51,000 nucleotides of DNA, from NCBI RefSeq assembly GCF_016901955.1, contig NZ_JACJLC010000017.1:1-51000 (forward strand), written 5' to 3'. Positions 14,040-21,790 of this stretch are shown one piece after another. Position 1 is the first letter of the stretch. Every line of letters starts with the position of its first letter. The notes under the pieces are model-generated. The model was not told the origin of the DNA. It worked only from the letters and a program-made list of their open reading frames with translations, and did not search any database. Position numbers and translations under genes: made by a program. The DNA comes from Pseudoflavonifractor phocaeensis. Lineage in GTDB: Bacteria; Bacillota; Clostridia; Oscillospirales; Oscillospiraceae.

Positions 14040-14846
14040 ATGTCCCATCTAGGGATTGTAGAGGATACGCTGTTTGTTCCCATGCTGGGCAGGGTCTATA
14101 CCAGCGAGCGTTGTCCCCAGATCTTGTACGATAAAAAGGCACTGGAGTTAAAAGGGAAGTTGCCGTCCGGTCTGATGAAGCCGGATGACCAGAGTCAGTA
14201 CACCTTACTGGCCTCTGCCGTTCGCTCGGCCAATATGGACCGGTTCATCCGGGCATTTCTGGAACGCAGGCCGGACGGTGTCATTGTCCAGCTTGGATGC
14301 GGTCTGGAAACGGCATATCATCGCTGCGACAACGGCCACACCCACTGGTACGCGGTGGATCTGCCCCATGTGGTGGAATACCGGCGGGAGCTGCTGCCGG
14401 AGACGGAGCGGGAAACCTGCCTCGCTGGGGATGCCTTCGCCGAGGACTGGATCAGGCGGATCCGCACCGATGTGCCGGATGCTCCTATCCTGGTTACCGC
14501 TGGTGGGCTGCTCCACTATTTTGAGGAGGCTAAGGTTGTGGGGCTGTTCCAAATGCTGCAGCAATTCGGAGAGATCGAATTTGTCTTTGATGCTGTGAGC
14601 AAAAGTGGAATGTCCATGATGCGGAAGAGGTACATGCAGCAGGTAGGCCACGCCGATGCCCGGATGTTTTTCTATGTGGATTCAGCGGCGGAACTGGCCG
14701 GGAAAATCGGCGGTGGGACCGAGGTTCTTGCCCAGGAACCTTACTATCGCCATATCCCCAGAGACGGTCTGCAATTTTTCACAAAGGTCAGCATGGCAGT
14801 TTCGGATCGTTGGTGTATGGTGAAGATGATACAGCTCAAATTGTAA
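14040..14846 (+). CDS. Class I SAM-dependent methyltransferase (leucine carboxyl methyltransferase-like)
   Basis: This 268-residue protein resembles the COG3315 O-methyltransferases. SAM motif I is VIVQLGCGLETAYHR, the acidic end of beta-2 is YAVDLPHVVEYR, and the later motif is APILVTAGGLLHYF. AAGGAG precedes the ATG at 14040. It is co-oriented with the ZIP gene and followed by a stub of an alpha/beta hydrolase. The methyl acceptor is unknown. A truncated relative lies at 12892-13215. Confidence 0.85.
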   Translation: MSHLGIVEDTLFVPMLGRVYTSERCPQILYDKKALELKGKLPSGLMKPDDQSQYTLLASAVRSANMDRFIRAFLERRPDGVIVQLGCGLETAYHRCDNGHTHWYAVDLPHVVEYRRELLPETERETCLAGDAFAEDWIRRIRTDVPDAPILVTAGGLLHYFEEAKVVGLFQMLQQFGEIEFVFDAVSKSGMSMMRKRYMQQVGHADARMFFYVDSAAELAGKIGGGTEVLAQEPYYRHIPRDGLQFFTKVSMAVSDRWCMVKMIQLKL

Positions 14847-14864
14847 AAAGTGGGGGAATTAACG

Positions 14865-14963
14865 ATGAATGTAGCGGAATTTTGCCAAACATACCCGACA
14901 GACACACTGGTGTTGTCCAACGGAAAATCCTTTCCCTACCGCTACTATGTTTGCTCTCAGTGA
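14865..14963 (+). pseudogene. N-terminal stub of an alpha/beta hydrolase
   Basis: A 32-residue reading frame (starting MNVAEFCQTYP and containing TLVLSNGKSFPYRYY) looks like the first strands of an alpha/beta hydrolase, then stops. The catalytic part is absent. It is followed at once by AhpC-like sequence, so a deletion probably joined two unrelated genes. Confidence 0.5.
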
Positions 14964-15004
14964 TTCAGAAATAAATTGCCGATTTTACCGTTCAGTGCTA
15001 CTAG

Positions 15005-15151
15005 AACAACGCCTTCCACGCTGTTAGCAAGTCGGATGTGCGGGGTAAATGGAGCATGTTTTTCTTCTATCCCGCTGACTTCACCTTCGTTTGCCACACG
15101 GAGCTGAAGGAGCTGGCCAACCTCTACGAGAATCTGGTGAGCCAGCTGTAA
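15005..15151 (+). pseudogene. AhpC-type peroxiredoxin fragment
   Basis: The frame reads VSKSDVRGKWSMFFFYPADF and then TFVCHTELKEL before a TAA. This is the peroxidatic-Cys region of AhpC, where VCPTE is expected and the Pro is replaced by His. The N-terminal strand and everything after about 20 residues past the Cys are missing. Confidence 0.75.
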
Positions 15152-15154
15152 GCT

Positions 15155-15607
15155 ATGGAACAGATGGAACGTCTCTACGACGTGGTGGTTATCGGCGGAG
15201 GCCCGGCGGGACGGACCGCCGCCCTCTACCTGGTTCGTGCCCGTTATCGGGTGGCGGTGGTGAAACAGGAACGCTCGGTGGGCAGATCACCATTACCTCG
15301 GAGGTGGTCAACTACCCCGGCGTGGAGCGCACCAGCGGTGCTGCGCTGACCGAGACCATGCGCAGGCAGAAGGCTTCGGTGTGGAATTTTGGTGTACAGC
15401 TGGCCACCGGCGCCCATCCCCGCAGGGTGGACTTCCGGGGTGAAGAGCGGTTCCGGAGCCGGGGCGTGGTCTACTGCGCCACTTGCGACGGAGAGTTTTT
15501 CACCGGAAGGGATGTCTTTGTGGTGGGCGGCGGGATTCACCAAAATTGAGAGCCGTACGGAGCAACTTTGTTCCGGGACCCAGGATATCCTTGTGATCCG
15601 AAAATAA
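15155..15607 (+). pseudogene. Decayed thioredoxin-reductase-like flavoprotein
   Basis: The start is intact (VVVIGGGPAGRTAALYL, an FAD-binding dinucleotide fold). The frame then shifts: GGQITITSEVVNYPGVE, VYCATCDGEFF (the redox Cys pair) and VFVVGGG (NADPH fold) appear in the neighbouring frame, with a deletion between them. The order AhpC then flavoprotein matches clostridial alkyl-hydroperoxide reductase loci. It cannot give a working enzyme. Confidence 0.75.
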
Positions 15608-15643
15608 GCTGGCTGACAGGACGATTTATCTTCTTAAATCCAC

Positions 15644-15682
15644 AACAAGAGCGTCATCATGGCAGATGATGACGCTCTTGTT
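15644..15682. repeat. Strong 17-bp-stem inverted repeat
   Basis: The perfect arms AACAAGAGCGTCATCAT / ATGATGACGCTCTTGTT flank a five-base loop. Neither side has a clear T run, so a terminator role is uncertain; it may be a small-element end or a processing site. Confidence 0.6.
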
Positions 15683-15863
15683 CAGCATAAGCGGAGGACC
15701 TGAATGTTGATTTTATCCCACATATGCGGTAAAGTAAGTATCGTCATGGTTGCACATTTAAAGCGGTCCCGGATGCATCTTTTGCTCAGTTTGCTTATAT
15801 GTGCAATTGGAACGATTGGCTACCACATAAAATGAGGTCATACGGATTCGGAGGGATAATACA

Positions 15864-16190
15864 ATGAAAATGGTTAAAATTACTGTGCTGAAATGTGCCT
15901 GGCATGAGGATCTGGTGGAGAAATATGCTTCTCCTGGGCTGCGCCCCTGCGATTACCACCAGCCCGGTCAGGTCTACTACTCCAATGGCTGGCAGAAGCC
16001 CGAGGGAATGTGTGATAATGCCTGGAAATCCATGATGGAGTACGCCATGACTTTGGCCCATGGCGGAGGCAATTTCTACAATGGAGAATTAAAAGACCAA
16101 AAGGCTTTTATTGCATCCTGTAACGACGGTTTCCGCCCGGTCAGTTTTCTTCTGGAGGCGACAGAAGACGAAGCGCCCATATTTATGTGA
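15864..16190 (+). CDS. TIGR04076 family protein
   Basis: A 108-residue soluble protein. The family pattern is visible as KITVLKCAWHEDL near the start, NGWQKPEGMCDNAW in the middle and CNDGFRPVSFLLE near the end. These Cys residues are conserved features of TIGR04076, whose function is not known. GGAGGG precedes the ATG. It stands alone after the decayed peroxide-defence genes. Confidence 0.8.
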   Translation: MKMVKITVLKCAWHEDLVEKYASPGLRPCDYHQPGQVYYSNGWQKPEGMCDNAWKSMMEYAMTLAHGGGNFYNGELKDQKAFIASCNDGFRPVSFLLEATEDEAPIFM

Positions 16191-16255
16191 GCGTTTGAGG
16201 CGGAGCAGGCAGGGCACTAGGCAGCGGTCCATTTTTATGTTCAATCTTACAGGAG

Positions 16256-17857
16256 CTACCACATTTTCAAATCAGCCATGCAGATATTCAGATCCACATC
16301 GCCTTCGATCCCATCTACCCGACCAGTACAGGAGTACTGCCACATCGTGTAGTAATAGGGGAATCCGGTGGGGGTCCACTGGTATGTATAGTGCGCCAGC
16401 CAGAAAGGATAGTTCAGCAGCTGGGACAGGTCATAGCCGCTATTGACCATGCTGGGATTGCCGTAGGTCATGGCCCGATAACCAGCGGCCTTGATAACCT
16501 CACAGAAAGCTTTGGTACAGGCAATGATCTCATCGTTTGTCATATTATAGGTCCGGCTGCTGCTGTCGCTGATATACTCCCAGTCAAAGACGATGGGATA
16601 GGTCACATCATAGCCCTTGATCCACTCCAGGGTCTGGTAAGCCTCTTCGATAGCCTCCTCCTCATTGATGGCTTGGGAGAAGAAATAAACACCTACATCA
16701 ATTCCCACTCGCAAAGCGTTCTCAATATTGTACTTAAAACGGTTATCCATCACGATGTTACCCGCTTTACCATAGCCACGGAATCCCACCCGGATCAGGG
16801 CGAAGTCCACACCGGCGGCCGCCACCTTGTCCCAGTCGATCTCCTTCTGATAGGTGGATACGTCGATGCCCACGTAGCAGGGAACTCCTTCCTCCTCATA
16901 GTACAGGAAGCCGTCCTCGTTGATGGTAAAGTATTCATCCTTGTAGGGGTTGGCAGGCACGGGCATGGATGTAGGCTCCGGGGTGATTGTCGGCAGCTCC
17001 TCTTCCGGCGTGGATTCCGGCGTGGGCGTCACCTCGGGGGTCGCCTCCGGCGTGGGCGTCACCTCGGGGGTCGCCTCCGGCGTGGGCGTCGCCTCGGGGG
17101 TCGCCTCCGGTGTGGGCGTCGCCTCAGGGGTCGCCTCCGGCGTAGGCGTCACCTCAGGGGTCGCCTCCGGCGTAGGCGTCACCTCAGGGGTCGCCTCCGG
17201 TGTGGGCGTCACCTCCGGTGTGGGATCCGTCAACACACTCTGGTCATAACGGGTCAGAATCACCGCGGCCTCCGCCCGGGTGGCCTCCTCAGCCGGAGCA
17301 AAGTAGTTGCCCGGCTTGCCGCTGATAATCTCTGCCTCACTGGCCCAATCGGCGGCGTCGGAGGCCCATTCGGAAATGCTCTGGGCATCGGTATAATCCG
17401 CCTCACTCTGCACGGATGGGCTACCTGCATATCGCCATAGAATGGCGGCTATTTGCTCTCGGGTCACCGGATCGGACACACCGAACTGCCCGTTGCCGTA
17501 GCCCTCCATATAACCCTCTACTCCCGCCCACTGGACCGCGGCAGTATACCATGCGTCCGCCTCCACATCATCAAAGGGAATGGCACCGCTGAGTTCCGGA
17601 CTGCCCGCCATACGGTAGAGTACTGTGGCCAGCATGGCCCGGCTCATGGTATCCTCCGGTGCAAACACACTGGAGGTAACGCCGCTCATTAAAGCGTTCT
17701 CGTAAACATAACTTACCGCGCCGGCGTACCACACACCGGGGTTCACATCTACAAAACCGCTCCCTGCGGCAGCAGCCCCCACAGGAAGAGCTGACAGAGG
17801 TAAGATGGCCGCCAGCAAGCCGGCCAGCCACTTGGAGGTCAAACGTCTTTTTGTCAT
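16256..17857 (-). CDS. SLH-anchored GH25 muramidase with TPEATPE repeat linker
   Basis: This 533-residue exported enzyme starts with a signal peptide (about 1-29). Three SLH repeats follow (about 30-210) that bind pyruvylated wall polymer. A Thr/Pro/Glu linker with 10-residue periods (about 215-300) leads to a GH25 lysozyme-like domain to the C-terminus, with VGIDVSTYQ at the barrel start and catalytic-type FDWEY. It should cleave the MurNAc-GlcNAc bond of peptidoglycan at the cell surface, in self wall turnover or attack on neighbours. ATG at 17857 follows AAAGGA. SLH domains at the N-terminus contrast with their C-terminal placement in the other two large surface proteins here. Confidence 0.93.
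   Translation of the reverse strand: MTKRRLTSKWLAGLLAAILPLSALPVGAAAAGSGFVDVNPGVWYAGAVSYVYENALMSGVTSSVFAPEDTMSRAMLATVLYRMAGSPELSGAIPFDDVEADAWYTAAVQWAGVEGYMEGYGNGQFGVSDPVTREQIAAILWRYAGSPSVQSEADYTDAQSISEWASDAADWASEAEIISGKPGNYFAPAEEATRAEAAVILTRYDQSVLTDPTPEVTPTPEATPEVTPTPEATPEVTPTPEATPEATPTPEATPEATPTPEATPEVTPTPEATPEVTPTPESTPEEELPTITPEPTSMPVPANPYKDEYFTINEDGFLYYEEEGVPCYVGIDVSTYQKEIDWDKVAAAGVDFALIRVGFRGYGKAGNIVMDNRFKYNIENALRVGIDVGVYFFSQAINEEEAIEEAYQTLEWIKGYDVTYPIVFDWEYISDSSSRTYNMTNDEIIACTKAFCEVIKAAGYRAMTYGNPSMVNSGYDLSQLLNYPFWLAHYTYQWTPTGFPYYYTMWQYSCTGRVDGIEGDVDLNICMADLKMW
17010..17220. repeat. 30-bp tandem repeats encoding the TPEATPE(V/A)TP linker
   Basis: About seven imperfect, in-frame 30-bp units with the shared core GTCGCCTCCGG(C/T)GT on the plus strand. 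The repeat number probably varies between strains by slippage, which would change the distance between wall anchor and catalytic domain without breaking the frame. Confidence 0.9.
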
Positions 17858-18006
17858 TGGAAATCCTTTCTGTATACGCAATTATGGTACTTTACTTACA
17901 TGATCTTTTATAGCATATCAGAAAGTGCTCTGTTCCACAAGCACCATTTTCCCCTTTTTCCGCTTTTTCCCCATCCAATCCCTTCCTGTTCATCCGGCGG
18001 CAGGCA

Positions 18007-18038
18007 AACAGCCCCGAGCCGTGTGGTCCGGGGCTGTT
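18007..18038 (-). terminator. Terminator after hcp
   Basis: Ten-bp stem AACAGCCCCG / CGGGGCTGTT, 38 bases after the hcp stop. The T tract (TGTTTG) is short. Confidence 0.65.
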
Positions 18039-18075
18039 GCGTTAACATAAATTATAATTGCTAAATGACTGGGTT

Positions 18076-19716
18076 TCAGGTTCTGTCCCCGAACATAAGA
18101 GTCATATCTTCCTCCACGGTGCCGATCCCGGTAATCCCAAAGGTATCCACCAGCACCTTGGCCACGTTGGGGCTGAGGAATGCGGGGAGGGTGGGCCCCA
18201 GGTGGATATTCTTTACCCCCAGATAGAGCAGGGCTAGCAGCACAATGACCGCCTTCTGCTCATACCAGGCGATGTTGTACACGATGGGCAGGTCGTTGAT
18301 ATCCTCCAGTCCAAAGATCTCCTTCAGCTTCAGAGCAATGACCGCCAGGGAGTAGGAATCATTGCACTGGCCGGCGTCCAGCACCCGTGGGATGCCGCCA
18401 ATGTCCCCCAACGGCAGCTTGTTGTACTTGTACTTGGCACAGCCGGCAGTGAGGATCACCGTGTCCTTGGGCAGGGCCTTGGCAAATTCCGTGTAATAGT
18501 CCCGGCTCTTGGCCCGTCCGTCGCAGCCCGCCATAACCACAAACTTTTTGATGGCCCCGCTTTTGACCGCCTCCACCACCTGATCGGCCAGGGCCAGCAC
18601 CTGGGCGTGGGCGAAACCGCCCACGATTTCTCCTTGCTCCAGTTCCATGGGAGGGGTACACCGTTTGGCGTGGGCAATCAGGGCTGAGAAATCCTTCTTC
18701 TCCCCCACCTCGCCGGGAATATGTTTACATCCGGGATAGCCCGCCGCGCCGGTGGTATACAGCCGGTCTTTATAGCTGTCTCTGGGGGGTACGATGCAGT
18801 TGGTGGTCATAAGGATGGGACCGTGGAAGGCCTCGAACTCCTCCTTCTGCTTCCACCAGGCATTGCCGTAGTTGCCCACAAAGTTGGGGTATTTTTTGAA
18901 GGCGGGATAGTAGTGGGCGGGCAACATCTCGCTGTGGGTGTACACATCCACCCCAGTGCCCTGGGTCTGCTCCAGCAGCAGCTCCAGGTCCCGTAGGTCA
19001 TGACCGGATACCAGGATACCAGGCTTGTTCCCTACGCCGATGTTTACCTTGGTGACCTCCGGATTGCCGTAAGCTCCGGTGTTGGCCTGGTCCAACAGAG
19101 CCATGCCCTGGACGCCGTATTTACCTGTCTCCAGGGTGAGCGCCACCAGTTGATCCACCGTTAGACTGTCGTCCAGGGTGGCCGCCAAGGTCTTCTGCAG
19201 GAAGGCGTCCACCTCCCCATCCTCCCGGAGCAGGGCGTTGGCATGCTTGGAGTAAGCAGACAGTCCCTTCAGGCCGTAGGTGATGAGCTCCCGCAGGGAG
19301 CGGATATCCTCGTTCCCGGTAGACAGTACCCCCACGGTGTGGGCCTTCTCCTCCCAGTCGCCGGAGCCGTCCCACAGGGCGGCCTCCGGCAGCCCGGCAG
19401 AGCTGCCCAGTTCTGTCAGCAGCGCCTTCCGAGTCTCTAGGGTGGCGGTGATCCGGGTGCGAATGCTCTGCCCGTCAAAGTTGGCGTTGGTGATGGTGGT
19501 AAACAGATTGAGGGTGATCAGGTGGTTGACCTCCGGGGACACCGCGCCGCCCTTCTCCCGCAGGGCGGTGGTGATGGCGGAGATGCCGCGGGTCACGTAG
19601 ACCAGCAGATCCTGTAAGGCGGCTACTTCGGGGGTCTTGCCGCACACCCCCACTCGGGTACAGCCGGTACAGCCGGCAGTCTCCTGACACTGATAGCAAA
19701 ACATCTTGGTTTCCAT
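18076..19716 (-). CDS. hcp: Hybrid cluster protein (hydroxylamine reductase / NO reductase)
   Basis: At 546 residues this is the usual length for Hcp. The N-terminal motif [16 protein letters not shown] followed by VGVCGK supplies the four Cys (7, 10, 19, 25) of the [4Fe-4S] cluster. The remainder carries the hybrid-cluster domain. Hcp enzymes reduce NO or hydroxylamine and take part in nitrosative-stress defence in the cytoplasm. AAGGAG precedes the ATG at 19716. It is the last gene of an operon with a ferredoxin-like protein and a cupin, divergent from a Crp/Fnr regulator. Confidence 0.96.
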   Translation of the reverse strand: METKMFCYQCQETAGCTGCTRVGVCGKTPEVAALQDLLVYVTRGISAITTALREKGGAVSPEVNHLITLNLFTTITNANFDGQSIRTRITATLETRKALLTELGSSAGLPEAALWDGSGDWEEKAHTVGVLSTGNEDIRSLRELITYGLKGLSAYSKHANALLREDGEVDAFLQKTLAATLDDSLTVDQLVALTLETGKYGVQGMALLDQANTGAYGNPEVTKVNIGVGNKPGILVSGHDLRDLELLLEQTQGTGVDVYTHSEMLPAHYYPAFKKYPNFVGNYGNAWWKQKEEFEAFHGPILMTTNCIVPPRDSYKDRLYTTGAAGYPGCKHIPGEVGEKKDFSALIAHAKRCTPPMELEQGEIVGGFAHAQVLALADQVVEAVKSGAIKKFVVMAGCDGRAKSRDYYTEFAKALPKDTVILTAGCAKYKYNKLPLGDIGGIPRVLDAGQCNDSYSLAVIALKLKEIFGLEDINDLPIVYNIAWYEQKAVIVLLALLYLGVKNIHLGPTLPAFLSPNVAKVLVDTFGITGIGTVEEDMTLMFGDRT

Positions 19717-19735
19717 GCTCAAACTCCTTATTCTA

Positions 19736-20068
19736 TTAGAATACCACAACCAGCAGCATTTTGAAGCTCTCCTGAGCGTAGACGGCGTGGGGATGGCCCG
19801 CCGGCATGACGATGGATTCTCCCTGGTGCAGCAGGTACTCCACCCCGTCAATGGTGATCTTCCCCACCCCTTCCAGACAGGTGACCATGGCATCGCCGCC
19901 GGAGGCGTGGGTGCTGATCTCCTCCCCCTTGTCAAAGGCAAACAGGGTGACGCTGAGGGCGCTGTTCTGGGCCAGGGTCTTGCTCACCACCTGCCCGGGC
20001 TGGCAGGCCACCTGGTCCTTCAGGACCAGCACCTCAGACTGGGCAATGTTTTTCATCTTTTCACACAT
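19736..20068 (-). CDS. Single-domain cupin protein
   Basis: This 110-residue beta-barrel shows the cupin motifs [16 protein letters not shown] (motif 1, with one His rather than two) and [11 protein letters not shown] (motif 2). Small cupins of this type bind a metal ion or small ligand in the cytoplasm. It lies 20 bases from both neighbours, between the ferredoxin gene and hcp, so it is probably part of NO/oxidative-stress handling; the ligand is unknown. Confidence 0.88.
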   Translation of the reverse strand: MCEKMKNIAQSEVLVLKDQVACQPGQVVSKTLAQNSALSVTLFAFDKGEEISTHASGGDAMVTCLEGVGKITIDGVEYLLHQGESIVMPAGHPHAVYAQESFKMLLVVVF

Positions 20069-20088
20069 ATGGCTCGTCCTTTCTGTTT

Positions 20089-20784
20089 TCAGTCCAAAAT
20101 CTTTCCGTCCACCGATATGGTGACTACCTGCCAGGGCAGGAACTTGCCGCTGTCCTGGATTGCCTTCTTTGCGGCCAGCTCCAGCCCACCGCAGCAGGGC
20201 ACCTCCATCCGCAGGATGGTGACGCTCTGGATGTCGTTCAGCCGCAGGATCTCGGTGAGCTTTTCACTGTAATCCACGCTGTCCAGCTTGGGGCAGCCGA
20301 TGAGGGTGATCTTCCCCCGCATGAACTCCTGGTGCAGGTTAGCATAGGCGTAGGCGGTACAGTCGGCGGCGATAAGAAGCTTGGATCCGTTGAAGTAAGG
20401 GGCGTTGATGGGAGCCAGCTTAATCTGGCAGGGCCACTGGCCCAACTGGGATACACTGGGACCTGCCGCCGGGGCGGGCGCCTCCAGATGCCGACGCAAA
20501 CTCATGGCCTGCCGGCCGGGACATCCATCGACAGGAGCCTTCCCCAGCTGCCGCTGGCGCTCCTCCACCGCCTTCTGGTCGTAAGCCGCCGCCTCCCGTT
20601 CCACAAAGGAAATTGCCCCAGTGGGGCATGCGGGGAGGCAATCCCCCAGACCGTCACAGTAGTCATCCCGCAGCAGTTTGGCCTTGCCGTTTACCATACC
20701 GATGGCCCCTTCATGACAGGCCTGGGCACAGGCGCCGCAGCCGTTGCATTTTTCTTCATCTATGTTAATGATTTTGCGGATCAT
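20089..20784 (-). CDS. 4Fe-4S ferredoxin-domain protein, likely Hcp electron donor
   Basis: This 231-residue protein begins with a two-cluster ferredoxin module. The first set is KCNGCGACAQACHEGAI; the second starts YCDGLGDCLPACPTGAI. A C-terminal domain follows with further Cys (AADCTAYAY, IGCPKLD, VPCCGGLE), typical of the ferredoxins next to hcp in Clostridia and sulphate reducers. AAGGAGGGG precedes the ATG at 20784. It is the first gene of the hcp operon, and its promoter faces that of the Crp/Fnr-type gene. Confidence 0.92.
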   Translation of the reverse strand: MIRKIINIDEEKCNGCGACAQACHEGAIGMVNGKAKLLRDDYCDGLGDCLPACPTGAISFVEREAAAYDQKAVEERQRQLGKAPVDGCPGRQAMSLRRHLEAPAPAAGPSVSQLGQWPCQIKLAPINAPYFNGSKLLIAADCTAYAYANLHQEFMRGKITLIGCPKLDSVDYSEKLTEILRLNDIQSVTILRMEVPCCGGLELAAKKAIQDSGKFLPWQVVTISVDGKILD

Positions 20785-20812
20785 GAAATCCCCTCCTTGT
20801 TTTTCTGGGTAC

Positions 20813-20818
20813 AGTATA
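20813..20818 (-). promoter_or_regulatory. -10 element of the hcp operon
   Basis: TATACT on the minus strand, 29 bases before the ferredoxin start codon, with no good -35 at 17 bases. The missing -35 fits a promoter that needs an activator. Confidence 0.5.
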
Positions 20819-20838
20819 GTACAATCAGAAAAAATGTA

Positions 20839-20854
20839 TGTGGTTATAACCACA
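20839..20854. promoter_or_regulatory. Crp/Fnr-type operator in the divergent hcp promoter
   Basis: TGTGGTTATAACCACA is a perfect 16-bp palindrome. Its centre is about 40-41 bases upstream of the predicted start of the ferredoxin-cupin-hcp operon, the classic position for class II activation by Crp/Fnr proteins. It also lies 15 bases before the regulator's own start codon, so the regulator may repress itself. Confidence 0.75.
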
Positions 20855-20868
20855 GAATAGAGGTTTTT

Positions 20869-21546
20869 ATGATGGTCTTAAAAAATCCCATTTTTCAGGG
20901 GGTAGGCCCAGACGAGTACGCGCAAATGGAGGCCCTGGGGGCCATCCGCCAAGTGGACTACCCCAAGGAATCCCCCATTTTCCATACCGGGGATATGACG
21001 GCGGAGTTTGGCGTACTGCTGTCGGGCTGCGTCCACATTGAAAATCTGGATCTGTGGGGCAACCGGATGATCCTCCACAACATCGCCCCCGGCCAGGCCT
21101 TCGCTGAGAGCTACGCCTTCAGTCGGACCCCCATGATGGTGGACGTGGTGGCTGTGGATGCCTGCAAGGTGCTGTTTATCCATCTGGGTATCTTGCTCGA
21201 CCCCGCCCAAAGCCAAAAGAGCTGGTACACCAAGGTGCTGTACAATCTGCTGACCCTATCCACCCGGAAAAATCTTGCCTGGTCTAACCGGATGTTCTGT
21301 ATCTCCTCCCGGCATATCCGCACCCGGTTGATGACCTATCTGTCCTCCGAGGCGGTGCGCCGGGGCTCCATGGAACTCACCATTCCCTTTGACCGCCAGC
21401 AGCTGGCCGACTATCTGAATGTGGAACGCAGCGCCCTGTCTAAGGAATTGGGCCGCATGAAGCAGGAGGGGATTTTGACCTTCCGCAAAAACCAGTTCCG
21501 ACTGCTCAATGTGGACCATTCTCTCCTTCGTGAAATGGCCCTGTGA
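20869..21546 (+). CDS. Crp/Fnr-family regulator, HcpR-like
   Basis: The 225-residue protein has an N-terminal cyclic-nucleotide-binding fold (about 15-115), a long dimer helix and a C-terminal winged helix (LADYLNVERSALSKELGRM). It lacks the N-terminal Cys set of Fnr. Position and operator fit HcpR-type proteins, which sense nitrosative stress and activate hcp in Clostridia and Desulfovibrio. AGAGG precedes the ATG at 20869; a second ATG follows directly. The divergent arrangement with the ferredoxin-cupin-hcp operon supports local control. Confidence 0.88.
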   Translation: MMVLKNPIFQGVGPDEYAQMEALGAIRQVDYPKESPIFHTGDMTAEFGVLLSGCVHIENLDLWGNRMILHNIAPGQAFAESYAFSRTPMMVDVVAVDACKVLFIHLGILLDPAQSQKSWYTKVLYNLLTLSTRKNLAWSNRMFCISSRHIRTRLMTYLSSEAVRRGSMELTIPFDRQQLADYLNVERSALSKELGRMKQEGILTFRKNQFRLLNVDHSLLREMAL

Positions 21547-21559
21547 TCCCATTTTCACC

Positions 21560-21588
21560 TTGACAACCAGCATAAAAGTCTCTATAAT
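21560..21588 (+). promoter_or_regulatory. Consensus promoter of tRNA-Pro
   Basis: TTGACA, 17 bases, TATAAT: a perfect sigma-A promoter 59 bases before the tRNA. Confidence 0.9.
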
Positions 21589-21647
21589 AACCATTAGCGC
21601 CCAGAGCAGCAGCGTTCTGTATGCACCCTGGTCGTAGTCAAGTTCAT

Positions 21648-21724
21648 CCGGGTGTGGCGAAGCTTGGTATCGCGCTTGGTTCGGGTCCAAGAGACCGTGG
21701 GTTCAAATCCCGCCACTCGGACCA
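21648..21724 (+). tRNA. tRNA-Pro (anticodon CGG)
   Basis: The 77-base cloverleaf has acceptor CCGGGTG / CACTCGG (one G-U pair), anticodon stem CTTGG / CCAAG with loop TTCGGGT (anticodon CGG), T arm GTGGG-TTCAAAT-CCCGC, and encoded ACCA end. An integrase gene lies 66 bases downstream pointing back at it, so the 3' half is the probable attachment site. Confidence 0.95.
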
Positions 21725-21728
21725 CGGA

Positions 21729-21768
21729 GGAGCCTTGAAACTGCAATGGTTTCAAGGCTCCTTTCCCG
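21729..21768 (+). terminator. Terminator of tRNA-Pro
   Basis: A 13-bp stem (GGAGCCTTGAAAC / GTTTCAAGGCTCC) followed by TTTCCCGTTT. Confidence 0.85.
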
Positions 21769-21790
21769 TTTATGAGCCTGAGTTTCCCTT

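Noticed and set aside
17010..17220. Regular 30-bp repeats considered as a CRISPR array
   Set aside because: Units are contiguous with no spacers and encode an in-frame protein linker.
19717..19941. 75-residue N-terminal extension of Hcp
   Set aside because: It overlaps the cupin gene in another frame; Hcp proteins begin at the MFCYQCQ motif.
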